Assembly (NCBI RefSeq): GCF_934630535.1
Contig: NZ_CAKTVU010000001.1
Span: forward strand, 280,491 to 344,490
DNA length: 64,000 nt
Reading direction: 5' to 3'
Source of the DNA: an uncultured Senegalimassilia sp.
Lineage (GTDB): Bacteria > Actinomycetota > Coriobacteriia > Coriobacteriales > Eggerthellaceae
The position numbers were made by a program, and so were the translations under genes. Positions 33,740-42,758 of this stretch are shown here, piece by piece. The notes beneath the pieces were generated by a model that saw only the letters and a list, made by a program, of their open reading frames with translations, did no database searches and was not told the origin of the DNA. How positions within the stretch are numbered: the first letter of the stretch is position 1; every line of letters begins with the position of its first letter.

Positions 33740-35521
33740 TTGAAAGCACAGAAGAAGATCGCCCGCCTTGCTCTTACGGCGGGCCTGACCGCGACGATGG
33801 CCTTCGGCAACGTCGCCGCCCCTGCAGCCATGGCGTTTGCGGAGGGCACGGGGTCGACCGTCACGTTCGCGGATGCCGATTATGCGACGTCCACGACTTA
33901 TAAGGGCATCCAGATTTTCAAGGCGACGGTCACGACGACCGGCGAGGCCACGACGGTGAGCAACATCGAGTGGGCAAGTGGCGACGTAAAGGCAGGTGTG
34001 GTGGCTGCCATTAAGGAGTACGAGCCGTCTTATAACAGCTATATCGCGCAGGATGCCGCCGATTGGCTGAGCGCTAACGCCGGGGTTTCCGGGACCGACT
34101 CGAAGGTTGCGAGCAACAACGTTTTGAGCACGATCGCCGGCAAGTTGAATGACAGCGGCAATTGGAAGACGACTACCGCGGGCGATGCGTCCCTTTCCGG
34201 CCTTGAGGCCGGCTATTGGCTGTTTCTTACCGCTGCTGCCGGTAAGCCCGCCGACAAGTCGACCGACGCGTTCACCTCTCCCGTGTACGCCGTGATCGAC
34301 GGTACCAGTTCGACGACCGTTACCCCTAAGAAGGGCGTGCCCACCGTCGAGAAGAAGATCCTCGATGACAACAAGGTGAAGGATGACCTTACAACAGTGC
34401 TTGCGGAGGATTGGAAGGACGTCGCCGATTCCCAGATTGGCCAGGAAGTGAACTACAAGCTCACCGGTACGATCGCCGGCAACTACGCCACGTTCAGCGC
34501 GTATGCCTACAAGTTCACCGACGAGCTTTCCAGCGGCCTTGATTACGTCAAAGACTCGGTTGTGGTGTACGCAAAGAACGGCGACACCTATACCAATATC
34601 GGGACGGAGCATTACTCGGTGGCATATGCCGACACCGACCATACGCTGACGGTGAAGTTCAAGGTTGGCGACGGCGATAAAGGCCTCAAGGACGTCGAGG
34701 GCGTAACCGCCGACACCCAGATCGTCGTCTTCTATAAGGCGAAGCTCAACAGCGGCGCCGTGATCGGCAACGCTCTCAACGGCAACAAGGGTGGCAATCC
34801 CAACACCGTCAAGCTCACGTATTCCAATGACCCGTACTCCGAGGGCACGGGCGATACGATCGAGGACACCGTTGCCGACTTCGCGTTCAGGCTCAACCTC
34901 AACAAGGTCGACCAGGGCACCGAGCAGGGCCTTGCGGGCGCCGTCTTCGCCATCCAGTCTGCCGATGCGAACACCAAGGACCAGTACATCGCTTCGAAGG
35001 CTGATGCCGCTTTGGGCGTTGTCGCGGGCCAGCTTGTGACCGTTAATGATGCCAGCAACCTTCCCGATTGCGTGAAGTTCACGTCCGCCGACGACGGTAG
35101 GATCGCCGTCTCCGGCCTTGACGCCGGTTCCTACAAGGTGACCGAGGTTCAGACCCCCGATGACACCAAGTACACCAAGGCAAACCCCTTCACCTTCACC
35201 ATCACCCCGACGTATGACGATTCGGCGATGAAGGTGACGGGCCTGACGGCGACGGTTTCCGGGTCCGACAAGGGTCGTAGCGATATCGCCTTCGGCACGC
35301 TCGACGGTAACGCCGGCGACAACAAGCTGACCGGCGTGGACGGCACTGGCACCGATGCCGCTAAGGGCGAGGTCACCATCAACGTCGGCAACACCAAGTC
35401 CGTGGGCCTTCCCATCACCGGCCTTGATGGCGTGACGCTTACCTGGATCGCGGGCGGTGCCGTGCTCGTCATCGGCGTGGCGCGCCTTATCCGTCGCCGT
35501 CGCGCGGAGTCCGAGGAGTAG
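33740..35521 (+). CDS. LPxTG major (backbone) pilin
   Basis: A 593-residue pilin with signal peptide ending AAMAFA, two or three isopeptide-forming domains and C-terminal LPITGLDG, helix and RRRRAESEE tail. VTPKKGVPTVEKK near residue 195 carries the likely polymerising lysine. GGNPNTVKLTYSNDPYSEG and E-box YKVTEVQTPDD follow the usual backbone-pilin order. I choose TTG at 33740 because GGAAAGGA is eight bases upstream and it gives a proper signal peptide (LKAQKKIARLALTAG). Immediate neighbourhood with a class C sortase, which polymerises such subunits, makes it the best candidate for the shaft. Confidence 0.9.
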   Translation: MKAQKKIARLALTAGLTATMAFGNVAAPAAMAFAEGTGSTVTFADADYATSTTYKGIQIFKATVTTTGEATTVSNIEWASGDVKAGVVAAIKEYEPSYNSYIAQDAADWLSANAGVSGTDSKVASNNVLSTIAGKLNDSGNWKTTTAGDASLSGLEAGYWLFLTAAAGKPADKSTDAFTSPVYAVIDGTSSTTVTPKKGVPTVEKKILDDNKVKDDLTTVLAEDWKDVADSQIGQEVNYKLTGTIAGNYATFSAYAYKFTDELSSGLDYVKDSVVVYAKNGDTYTNIGTEHYSVAYADTDHTLTVKFKVGDGDKGLKDVEGVTADTQIVVFYKAKLNSGAVIGNALNGNKGGNPNTVKLTYSNDPYSEGTGDTIEDTVADFAFRLNLNKVDQGTEQGLAGAVFAIQSADANTKDQYIASKADAALGVVAGQLVTVNDASNLPDCVKFTSADDGRIAVSGLDAGSYKVTEVQTPDDTKYTKANPFTFTITPTYDDSAMKVTGLTATVSGSDKGRSDIAFGTLDGNAGDNKLTGVDGTGTDAAKGEVTINVGNTKSVGLPITGLDGVTLTWIAGGAVLVIGVARLIRRRRAESEE

Positions 35522-36436
35522 ATGAAGCACCGAGACAAGCATGCAGCGACGGGCGCCTCTGCTCCGGGCGGCAAGAGGCGCCGTCGGCGCTTGCCTCGCT
35601 GGGCGGACCGGCTCATCACCATGGCGGTCATCCTTGTCGGCGTCGGCCTTATGGTGTGGCCTTGGGTCCTCGACCGGTTCGAGGCGGCGGGCGTCTTCAA
35701 CCAGATCGATGCCGTGTCCAGCACGGTGGACGCGCTCCCTCCGCAGGAGCGCGAGCGGATTCTTCTCCAGGCGCGGGCGTACAACGAGTTGCTTGCGGGT
35801 GAGAACCCCGAGCTTCCCGCCGAGCAGGTTGCGCCCTACGAGGAACAGCTCATTTTCGACCGCGACCCCATGATGAGCTGGGTGGAGATCCCTTCCATCA
35901 ACGTGAGCATGCCCATTTACCATGGAACGGGCGAGGAGGTGCTCATGGCCGGCGTCGGTCACCTTGAGGGGACCAGCCTGCCTGTGGGCGGGACGTCCTC
36001 CCATTGCGTGCTCACGGCGCATTCCGGCATGCGCAACCTCAGCATGTTCGACGATATCCACGCGCTTGTGGAAGGCGACCTGGTTCTTCTCCACACCATG
36101 AACCAGACGCTCGCGTACAGGGTGACGGGCTCTGAAGTGGTGTGGCCCGACGAGGTGGAATCGCTTGCCATCGAGCCTGGGGCCGACAAGCTCACGCTTG
36201 TGACCTGCACGCCCTATGGCGTGAACGATCACCGGCTGCTCGTCCACTGCAATCGCACCGAATACGTCGAACAGGAGGTTGCCGAGCAGAAGAGCCTCCT
36301 GGCAAGGCACTGGGGCAAGCGCGAGATCGCGGCTCTCGTCGTCGTGGCAGCCGCGGTGCTTATCTTGCTGGACATCGTCATCCACCGGCTTCGCCAGCGG
36401 TGCGGCGATGGCCGGCGCGTTCGGCCCTTGGGCTAG
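35522..36436 (+). CDS. Class C (pilus-polymerising) sortase
   Basis: A 304-residue transpeptidase with an N-terminal cytoplasmic basic segment, a membrane helix at about 32-50, the sortase barrel and a second C-terminal helix (about 268-288), as in class C enzymes. Catalytic residues are His in LTAHSGM (about 164), Cys in TLVTCTPYG (about 227) and Arg in NDHRLLVHC. The usual class C lid motif (DPF/W) may correspond to FDRDPMM at 116-122. It starts directly after the backbone pilin stop. It links LPxTG pilins to one another through a lysine. Confidence 0.93.
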   Translation: MKHRDKHAATGASAPGGKRRRRRLPRWADRLITMAVILVGVGLMVWPWVLDRFEAAGVFNQIDAVSSTVDALPPQERERILLQARAYNELLAGENPELPAEQVAPYEEQLIFDRDPMMSWVEIPSINVSMPIYHGTGEEVLMAGVGHLEGTSLPVGGTSSHCVLTAHSGMRNLSMFDDIHALVEGDLVLLHTMNQTLAYRVTGSEVVWPDEVESLAIEPGADKLTLVTCTPYGVNDHRLLVHCNRTEYVEQEVAEQKSLLARHWGKREIAALVVVAAAVLILLDIVIHRLRQRCGDGRRVRPLG

Positions 36437-36458
36437 AGAAGGCTGCAGCCGCGCAGAA

Positions 36459-36514
36459 TGAACAGGGGGTCGTAGCACCGTTCACGCGTGAACAGGGCTA
36501 CGACCCCCTGTTCA
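36459..36514. repeat. Large perfect palindrome after the pilus operon
   Basis: An 18-base perfect inverted repeat (left arm 36459-36476, right arm 36497-36514) encloses a 20-base loop that itself holds the palindrome GTTCACGCGTGAAC (36480-36493). TTCACGCGTG recurs at 36511-36520. No T run follows. It lies between convergent genes and could stop transcription from both, or be a mobile REP-like element. Confidence 0.8.
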
Positions 36515-36572
36515 CGCGTGGGCGGATGGGGTATGCCGTGGTTGCATGAAGGCAGCCTTTGCTTGGGCAGGC

Positions 36573-36619
36573 GATCGCCCGGTTTGCCGTAACTTGCTGT
36601 TAAGGCAAACCGGGCGATC
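36573..36619. repeat. Second long palindrome beside the first
   Basis: A 16-base perfect stem (GATCGCCCGGTTTGCC at 36573-36588 with its complement at 36604-36619) and a 15-base loop containing TAAC/GTTA. It is 45 bases from the eamA stop codon and likely terminates eamA leftward transcription even without a T run. Confidence 0.8.
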
Positions 36620-36663
36620 TGCGTCAAGCTCCCTTTGGCTATCTGCGCCGGGGGCTGTAGGGC

Positions 36664-37572
36664 TTACGAAACCCGCTCAGGTTCCACTGCCATCGCCTCT
36701 TGCGGGTAGGCCGGGGCATGCAGACGAGGCAGCTCGATGGTGGCGACGAATACGCCGGCCATGATGAGCGCCGCACCCAGGAAGGCGATGGGGGTCAAGA
36801 CCTCGCCAACAAGGAAAAACGAGAACACCGCAGAGCAGACCGGTTCGAGCGAGAAGGCGAACCCGGTGGTCTCGGCGGGAACATGCGGCTGCACGTAGGC
36901 CTGGGTGATGAAGCCGTAAGCCGAGCAGATGAGCGCGAGCGCGATGATGACCGTGAGCTCGGTCGGGGTGCTGGGAAGCGTGATGCCGCCGAGCGCGGCC
37001 GCGCCGATGCCCGGGAACAGGCCGGCGAAGGCCAGCTGCCAAACGCCCAAAGCCAGCGGGTCGACCTGTTCGACGAAGCGCTTGCTGATGATGATGTGGG
37101 CGGCGTAGACGAATGCCGAAAGCAGCATGACGAGCGCGCCGGGGTTGAGGCTGGTGAAGTCGGCGCCTGAGAGCAGCAGCATGCCGCCGGTTACGACGGC
37201 GGTGCCGAAGAGCACCTTGCGCTCGGGGGCGCGGCGCAGCAGCAGAGCGTTGGCGAACGGCACGATCACGACCGTCAGGCTTTGCAGAAAGCCGGCGGTG
37301 GAAGCCGAGGTGAGGCTCGAGCCCAGGCACATGCAGGTGAGCTCGACCGCCATGATGGCGCCGATGACGGCGGCGCGGACGATGAGGTCGCGGTTGATGC
37401 GGAAGGTGCACTTGTGAAAAAGCAGCACGCAGACGATGAAGGCGATGGTGCAGCGCAGCGCGACGATGCTCGTGGCGTTCATGCTGTCCATGCCGATCTT
37501 CATCAAAGGGTACGAGAAACCCCATGCGACGGGAACGGAAAACGAGAGCGCGATTGCCTTTTTGCGATCCAT
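36664..37572 (-). CDS. EamA/DMT-superfamily exporter
   Basis: A 302-residue transporter with ten helices in two EamA repeats (about residues 5-135 and 150-285), typical of drug/metabolite exporters. The first repeat begins IALSFSVPVAWGFSYPLMKIG. The ATG at 37572 follows AAAGGAG; the frame adds ten residues upstream. It is divergent from a LysR-type gene, an arrangement in which the regulator usually controls the exporter. The substrate cannot be assigned. Confidence 0.88.
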   Translation of the reverse strand: MDRKKAIALSFSVPVAWGFSYPLMKIGMDSMNATSIVALRCTIAFIVCVLLFHKCTFRINRDLIVRAAVIGAIMAVELTCMCLGSSLTSASTAGFLQSLTVVIVPFANALLLRRAPERKVLFGTAVVTGGMLLLSGADFTSLNPGALVMLLSAFVYAAHIIISKRFVEQVDPLALGVWQLAFAGLFPGIGAAALGGITLPSTPTELTVIIALALICSAYGFITQAYVQPHVPAETTGFAFSLEPVCSAVFSFFLVGEVLTPIAFLGAALIMAGVFVATIELPRLHAPAYPQEAMAVEPERVS

Positions 37573-37645
37573 GGGACTCCTTTTGTTTCGAAGTGGTTTC
37601 ACGAAAAGGATTGTGCGCTGCTAAAACGATGTAGTAAAGCGAATG

Positions 37646-37682
37646 TATCTTCAGTATGATTAAGCAATGCTAATAGAAGATA
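37646..37682. promoter_or_regulatory. Inverted repeat in the eamA-lysR divergent region
   Basis: TATCTTC (37646-37652) and GAAGATA (37676-37682) form a seven-base inverted repeat 23 bases apart in the short divergent region. It is a plausible LysR-type binding site or part of one, with TATGATTAAGCAATGCTAAT between. Confidence 0.45.
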
Positions 37683-37731
37683 AGCAGGCTGGGGCAAAAC
37701 GTGCCACGGCCTTTTTGCCATGGGGGGCGTT

Positions 37732-38598
37732 ATGTCATCACGGTACCAGGTCGTCTGCACGGTGGTCGATCGCGGGAGCCTTAAGGCGGCGGCAGACGAG
37801 CTGGGCTACACGCAAAGCGCGGTCAGCCAGGCGGTCAAGGCGCTCGAACGCGAGCTGGGCACCACGATTTTGGAGCGGGGCAAGCAGGGCGTTTCGCTTA
37901 CGCGCGACGGGAAGCAGTATCTGCCTTATTTGCGCCAGATCGTGACGGCCGAGGCCGAGCTTGAGGGAAAGCGCCAAGAGCTGCTGGGCCTGTCTTCGAC
38001 CGACATCCGCATAGCAACCTTCACCAACGTGAGCCGCACCGTGCTGCCGCGCGTGATCCGCGGCTTCAGCGCTCTGCATCCTGACGTGCACTTTACCCTT
38101 AAGCAGGGCGATTACACGCGCAACGCTCAGTGGGTGCACGACGGCGCGGTCGATTTCTGCTTTACCGCGCGGGGTTTTACGGCAGGTCTTGACAAGCGCA
38201 TGGTCTATCACGACGAGATGGTAGCGCTGGTGCCCTTCGACCATCCGTTGGGCGCCAAAGCGCGGGTAACGCTTGAAGATCTGGCAGCTGAACCTTTCCT
38301 TTTGCTTGACGAGGGCGAGCAGAGCCTGGTGCTCGATGCGTTTGCCGCCCATGGGCTGCAGCCGCGGTTGACGAGCAAGGTGACCGACGACTACACCATC
38401 ATGGCGATGGTCGAGGAGGGCTTGGGCGTCAGCATGCTCTATCGCCGCACCGTGGAGTGCGTGCGCGCCGATATCAAGGTGCTTCCGATTGCGGCGGCCC
38501 CATCGCGAGACGTGGTGGCGGCATGGCGAAGCTGGGATACCATGCCCATCGCCACCAGGAAGTTCATCGATTTCATGAGCTCGCATATCGAGGCTTAG
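37732..38598 (+). CDS. LysR-type transcriptional regulator
   Basis: A 288-residue regulator with N-terminal LysR winged helix (residues 1-60; SLKAAADELGYTQSAVSQAVKALE with one Gly change) and a periplasmic-binding-like effector domain. The start ATG at 37732 is preceded by GGGGGGCG; another at 37720 is possible. Divergent from the EamA exporter by about 160 bases, which suggests it regulates the exporter. The effector is not identifiable. Confidence 0.88.
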   Translation: MSSRYQVVCTVVDRGSLKAAADELGYTQSAVSQAVKALERELGTTILERGKQGVSLTRDGKQYLPYLRQIVTAEAELEGKRQELLGLSSTDIRIATFTNVSRTVLPRVIRGFSALHPDVHFTLKQGDYTRNAQWVHDGAVDFCFTARGFTAGLDKRMVYHDEMVALVPFDHPLGAKARVTLEDLAAEPFLLLDEGEQSLVLDAFAAHGLQPRLTSKVTDDYTIMAMVEEGLGVSMLYRRTVECVRADIKVLPIAAAPSRDVVAAWRSWDTMPIATRKFIDFMSSHIEA

Positions 38599-38897
38599 CC
38601 GCTTGCGGTATCGCAAAAGGGATTGCCGGCTGGCCGCCCCGCTGGACTCCGATCGCGTTGCGGCAAAGACCGAGCCGTGTCCGGGGCGATGGACGACGCA
38701 TATCGTCATCAGCGGAGCCTTCCTTGTATGCTTCTAAGGCGAAACGGAAAAGCAGGCTGGCTGTTGGGTAAAGCTATAATCTGTCGAAGAAGAGCGCCTG
38801 GCAGCCCCCCTTGCCCTCCGGGGAAGATGCGGGCGATCATAAACGCACGGCAAAACTTGTAAGCTGATTTAACTCGGCAACGGGGAGTACGGCAGCC
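38599..38897. other. Gap before the MocR gene
   Basis: About 300 bases without a gene. It holds a TATAAT (38775-38780) about 120 bases before the MocR start but no matching -35. GC falls here, marking the left edge of a lower-GC block. Confidence 0.4.
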
Positions 38898-40274
38898 ATG
38901 TCCATCAATTCATTCGAAAACTATCCAATGTCGTGGAAACCGAGCCTACAGTTCGGCAGCAAGCCTCTTTACATTGAGCTGGCGGAGCAGTTGGAGCAGG
39001 ATATCGCAAACGGGATTCTGCGCCCTGGGACCAAACTGCCCCCGCAAAGGGAGCTGGCAGATTATTTAGGCATCAACGTCAGCACGGTATCCAGAGCATT
39101 CAAACTCTGCGCCCAAAAGGGGCTGCTCTCCGGCACGGTAGGCTGCGGTACCTTTGTGGCATATGATGTGACGACGAACATCTTTTCTTTGCCAGACGCC
39201 AAGCAGCCGCATGTAATACAGCTGGGCTCTATGACGCCGGAAACGATTGTGCAGGATGAAGTAGCACAGCTTTTGCAAAAAATGATGACGGAGCCGGATT
39301 TTGGAGCGCTGTTCCAATACGCGCATGCCACGCCGAAATGGCATCAAGAGGCGGCAGCAGGGCTTTTTCGACGGATCGGCTGCCAAGTCGCACCGGATAA
39401 CATTTTGACGGCGAGTGGCGGGCAGAATGCGATTTCCTGTATTTTTGCGGGGCTATTCAGGCCGGGAGACCGAATCGGCACCGATCCGCTGGTGTATCCA
39501 GGATTAAAGAGCGCTGCGAAGCTATTCGGCATCCAGCTTGTTCCCATCGCGCAGGAAAACGGCGAAATGTCGGCAGATGGGATCCGCTACGCGGTGAAAA
39601 ACGACAACATCAAGGCTATCTATGTTATGCCTGATCAGCAAAACCCTACCACGCATACGATGTCGGCAGGCTGTCGAAAGCGTATCGCGGATGTTGTCAA
39701 GGAGCTCGATCTTCTTCTGATCGAGGATGGGATTAACAGCCTATTGGCGAATAAACCGGAAGATGCCATAGCAGCAGCCGCACCTGAGCATACGATTTTT
39801 ATCTTCAGCCTTTCCAAGACGATTCTTCCCGCACTGCGTCTGTCCTATCTGGCCGTTCCGCCTAAATGGAGGAAGCAGCTGGAAAACGCTTTGTACAATA
39901 TCAATTTGTCTCAATCCGCCCTGCTGACGGAATTGGCGGCAAGGCTCATCGCGTCTGGTCAACTGGAGCTGCTGTTGGAGCGCCGCAGAAAGGGCCTTGC
40001 ATTACGAAACGAGATTACAGACCGCATACTGCACGGCTTTCAAGTTCGCGGCGATTGTCAAAGCCTGAGTCGATGGCTGTTGCTTCCGGACGGCATGAGC
40101 GGTGGGGAATTTGAACGTATATCGCTAGAGCATGGCGTTTTCGTCTATGGCTCTGAGCGATTCGCCGTGGGAAAAGATACGCCAATTGGGGCGGCGCGCC
40201 TTGCTATCTGCGCTCCAGATTCCTTGGAGGAATTGGAGCAAGGGTTGACTATCTTGAAATCATTGCTGGATTGA
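38898..40274 (+). CDS. MocR-type regulator (GntR HTH fused to aminotransferase fold)
   Basis: A 458-residue PLP-dependent regulator. Residues 20-90 form a GntR winged helix (LPPQRELADYLGINVSTVSRAFKLC), then an aspartate-aminotransferase-like domain. The PLP Lys is in FSLSKTILPALR (about residue 303); the YVMPDQQNPTT motif (about 240) is intact. MocR proteins act by sensing PLP or an amine. GC content is lower than the genes to the left and third codon positions are less GC-rich, as are those of the three following genes. This suggests the block was acquired, perhaps from a Firmicute. It presumably controls the PhzF/AzlCD genes. Confidence 0.9.
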   Translation: MSINSFENYPMSWKPSLQFGSKPLYIELAEQLEQDIANGILRPGTKLPPQRELADYLGINVSTVSRAFKLCAQKGLLSGTVGCGTFVAYDVTTNIFSLPDAKQPHVIQLGSMTPETIVQDEVAQLLQKMMTEPDFGALFQYAHATPKWHQEAAAGLFRRIGCQVAPDNILTASGGQNAISCIFAGLFRPGDRIGTDPLVYPGLKSAAKLFGIQLVPIAQENGEMSADGIRYAVKNDNIKAIYVMPDQQNPTTHTMSAGCRKRIADVVKELDLLLIEDGINSLLANKPEDAIAAAAPEHTIFIFSLSKTILPALRLSYLAVPPKWRKQLENALYNINLSQSALLTELAARLIASGQLELLLERRRKGLALRNEITDRILHGFQVRGDCQSLSRWLLLPDGMSGGEFERISLEHGVFVYGSERFAVGKDTPIGAARLAICAPDSLEELEQGLTILKSLLD

Positions 40275-40305
40275 AATCAACACTGAGCCGAATAAGCAAA
40301 ATTGT

Positions 40306-40343
40306 ATTGCACACAATCATTGTATTGTGTGCATTTTTCTTTT
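40306..40343 (+). terminator. Rho-independent terminator between mocR and phzF
   Basis: A 10-base stem (TGCACACAAT with ATTGTGTGCA, 40308-40317 and 40324-40333) with a six-base loop, followed by TTTTTCTTTT. Confidence 0.85.
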
Positions 40344-40379
40344 GCTGAATAATGAGATCAGGATATAAGGAGGCACGTC

Positions 40380-41174
40380 GTGAAAGACATAGCTTTGAAG
40401 CAGTTTGTGGTCGATGCGTTCACCGATCATGTTTTCGCAGGCAATCCCGCTGCGGTATGCGTGATGGAGCAGTGGTTGCCAGAAGATGTGATGCTCAGCA
40501 TTACGCGAGAGAACAACCTTTCCGAAACCGCTTTTGCGGTAAAGGAGGGCAATGACAGCTACCGTCTGCGCTGGTTTACGCCAGGCGGGGAGATTGATTT
40601 GTGCGGCCATGCGACATTGGCGACTGCGTACGTCATCGCCCGATTCATTGAACCGGAACGGACGCAAATAGCGTTTGAAACACGCGGCGGCACGTTGACC
40701 GTGACGAAGCGGGGAGACCTGTTCGACATGGACTTCCCCTGCTATGAATTGACGCCGGTTCCAGTCACACAAGCGATGGTAGACGCCATCGGCGTCGAGC
40801 CGGCGGAGGCCTATATGGGGCGCGATCTGCTGTGCGTATTCGACAGCGCGGACGCGGTACGCAACGTGAAGCCTGATCAGGGCCGTGTCAAAGAGCTGGA
40901 TGGGCTCTTGCTGCACGTTACCGCCAAGGATAGCGATTTCGACTGCGTATCCCGCAGCTTTGCCCCAAAGTGCAATGTGCCGGAAGACCCCGTTTGCGGC
41001 TCCGGCCATTGCCATATTCTGCCGTACTGGTCGAAAAAGCTGGGAAAGGCAGAACTGACCGCGTATCAGGCATCGCCCCGAGGCGGCATCTTATATGGCG
41101 CATTGAAGGGCAACCGTGTTCGCATCAGCGGAAAAGCGGCGCTGTATTCGGAGGCGATGATCCATATTGGCTAA
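40380..41174 (+). CDS. PhzF family isomerase/epimerase-like protein
   Basis: A 264-residue PhzF fold protein of two hotdog-like halves. The N-terminus DAFTDHVFAGNPAAV, the catalytic-region Glu in NNLSETAFAV, LCGHATLATA and the later PVCGSGHCHI are all family hallmarks. PhzF relatives catalyse isomerisation of amino acid-like compounds, but most, like this one, have no known substrate. GTG at 40380 is chosen because AAGGAGG lies six bases before it. The stop overlaps the azlC start by eight bases, linking the two in one operon. Confidence 0.9.
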   Translation: MKDIALKQFVVDAFTDHVFAGNPAAVCVMEQWLPEDVMLSITRENNLSETAFAVKEGNDSYRLRWFTPGGEIDLCGHATLATAYVIARFIEPERTQIAFETRGGTLTVTKRGDLFDMDFPCYELTPVPVTQAMVDAIGVEPAEAYMGRDLLCVFDSADAVRNVKPDQGRVKELDGLLLHVTAKDSDFDCVSRSFAPKCNVPEDPVCGSGHCHILPYWSKKLGKAELTAYQASPRGGILYGALKGNRVRISGKAALYSEAMIHIG

Positions 41175-41880
41175 AACGAGCAGAAAACAACAGTACCTAG
41201 CGGGAATGCGTTCCGGCATTCCTGTCATTCTAGGATTTATCCCGGTGGGAATAGCTTATGCGATAATGGCGCAGCAAGCAGGGTTTACCGTTGCCGAGAC
41301 GGTTTTCATGTCCGTTGCCGTTTTCGCCGGAGCAAGCCAGATGATGGCGGTGGGAATGTATGCGCAGGGAGCGGGCCTGATCGCCATGATCCTTGCAACG
41401 TTTATTTTGAACCTGCGGCATTTGATCATGAGCACCTGTGTGGTGAATCGGATGCGCGGCGACAAGCTGGGGCTGAAGTTGCTGGCAGCATTTGGCGTGA
41501 CAGACGAATCCTTTGCCATTTTCACAACCGAAGACGAAGCAAGATGCTCGGTGTTCTACTTCCTTGGCCTGATCACCGTTACGTACACTTCGTGGGTTGC
41601 GGGTTCTGCGATCGGTGCGGTTGCTTCCGGCTTTCTGCCGGAAATCGTATCTGCCAGCCTCGGTATCGCCCTCTATGCTATGTTCCTCGGGCTTCTGATG
41701 CCGAATGTGAGGCAGAGTTTCCGTTTGGGCGTTCTGGTCATAATCACAGCAGTAGCGAATACCGGATTGTCGCAGTTGATCGATTCCAGTTGGGCGTTGA
41801 TCGTGTCGACATTGGCCTGTGCGGCACTTGGCGTGTGCTTCGTGAATGATGGGGTAAAGGAAAAAACGTCGAATGGATAA
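41167..41880 (+). CDS. azlC: AzlC family branched-chain amino acid exporter subunit
   Basis: A 237-residue membrane protein with about six helices, family motifs RSGIPVILGFIPVGIAYAI and MSVAVFAGASQMM, and the conserved AFGVTDESFAI. With AzlD it forms an exporter of branched-chain or related amino acids. The TTG at 41167 overlaps phzF; a GGAGG upstream at about 41151 supports it. It is coupled to azlD by an eight-base overlap. Lower GC marks it as part of the acquired block. Confidence 0.9.
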   Translation: MAKTSRKQQYLAGMRSGIPVILGFIPVGIAYAIMAQQAGFTVAETVFMSVAVFAGASQMMAVGMYAQGAGLIAMILATFILNLRHLIMSTCVVNRMRGDKLGLKLLAAFGVTDESFAIFTTEDEARCSVFYFLGLITVTYTSWVAGSAIGAVASGFLPEIVSASLGIALYAMFLGLLMPNVRQSFRLGVLVIITAVANTGLSQLIDSSWALIVSTLACAALGVCFVNDGVKEKTSNG

Positions 41881-42177
41881 AGTGATTTTGATTTTGGGCA
41901 TGGCGTTCGTTACCTATCTTCCACGCGCACTACCTGTTGTATTGATCGATAAAATGAAAAGCAGCCCGAAGTTCGAGCGCTTTTTACAGTTGATTCCCTA
42001 TACGGCAATGGCTGCGCTGATATTTCCCGGTGTGTTTACCGCTGATTCCGGGTGCTGGTATATCGGCGCTGTTGGAGGTGGCGTTGCGGCGCTTCTTGGC
42101 TGGAAAAATGCCCCGTTACGGTGTGCGTTCTTGTGGCGATTGCGGCAGATGCGATGCTGCAGGTGGCTCTGAGATAA
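41873..42177 (+). pseudogene. azlD: AzlD, frameshifted near its 3' end at a C4 run
   Basis: The first 80 codons are good AzlD (ILILGMAFVTYLPRALPVVL, GCWYIGAVGGGVAALLGWKNAP). The frame then turns into an Arg/Cys-rich tail ending at TGA 42172. Adding a single C to CCCC at 42111-42114 restores the normal C-terminus V-T-V-C-V-L-V-A-I-A-A-D-A-M-L-Q-V-A-L-R and a TAA at 42175. So either the gene is freshly broken or the assembly has a homopolymer error. AzlC depends on this partner, so loss would inactivate the exporter. Confidence 0.8.
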
Positions 42178-42212
42178 CATGGAGAATCGATTTGCATCAA
42201 TGCCGTTATAGG

Positions 42213-42260
42213 GAAAGCGGTGTCATCGCGATCGTATCGAGCGATGACGCCGCTTTCTTT
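42213..42260 (+). terminator. Rho-independent terminator of the azlCD operon
   Basis: A 17-base imperfect stem (GAAAGCGGTGTCATCGC with GCGATGACGCCGCTTTC) and CTTTTGG downstream. Confidence 0.85.
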
Positions 42261-42294
42261 TGGATTGGCAACACTTTCTTGGACGCTATTCTCA

Positions 42295-42590
42295 GGAGCC
42301 GACCGCGCCAATCTGAACTCGATGGGGCTCATGTGGTCTAGCGTCGAGCGGAGCCTGAAGCTGTTGTGCCGGTTGACGTAGTCGCTCGGCTTCGCCTAAA
42401 GCTCGCGTAGCATCGAGAACCGATTCCTGTAGACGAACTCGGCCTTGAGCGCCTTGTTCGTGGGCTCGGCCGCGAAGTCGTCGTGCGGGCATCCCTCACG
42501 AAGCTGTCCAGCATAGCGTAGCCGATCCGTCTGCCAATCCACGAACGAGCTGAAGCAGGTCAAGAGTCTGTTGCGCTCCTGCGCCGTCAT
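42295..42590 (-). pseudogene. Remnant of an IS3-type transposase C-terminus
   Basis: The frame reads ALKAEFVYRNRFSML, then an in-frame TAG at 42396-42398, and continues SDYVNRHNSFRLRSTLDHMSPIEF. That is the end of an IS3-family orfB transposase (usual form KxEFVYRxRF and YNxxRxHSxLxxxSPxEF). The catalytic DDE part is missing or degraded and no intact inverted repeats are seen. It marks an old insertion next to the acquired block. Confidence 0.55.
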
Positions 42591-42758
42591 GCCCTTGCGG
42601 CCCTCGTCTCCAAGCGACTGGCTATCTTATGTCAACGGACGGTTGCCGTTTCAAGGTTCTCGCAGGCCAGGCGAATACAGCATCACCTGTGTCGAGTTCT
42701 GCCGTAACGAATACAATGGAGCCATCAACATCTATTCAAATTAGTCGAAAGAATATAT

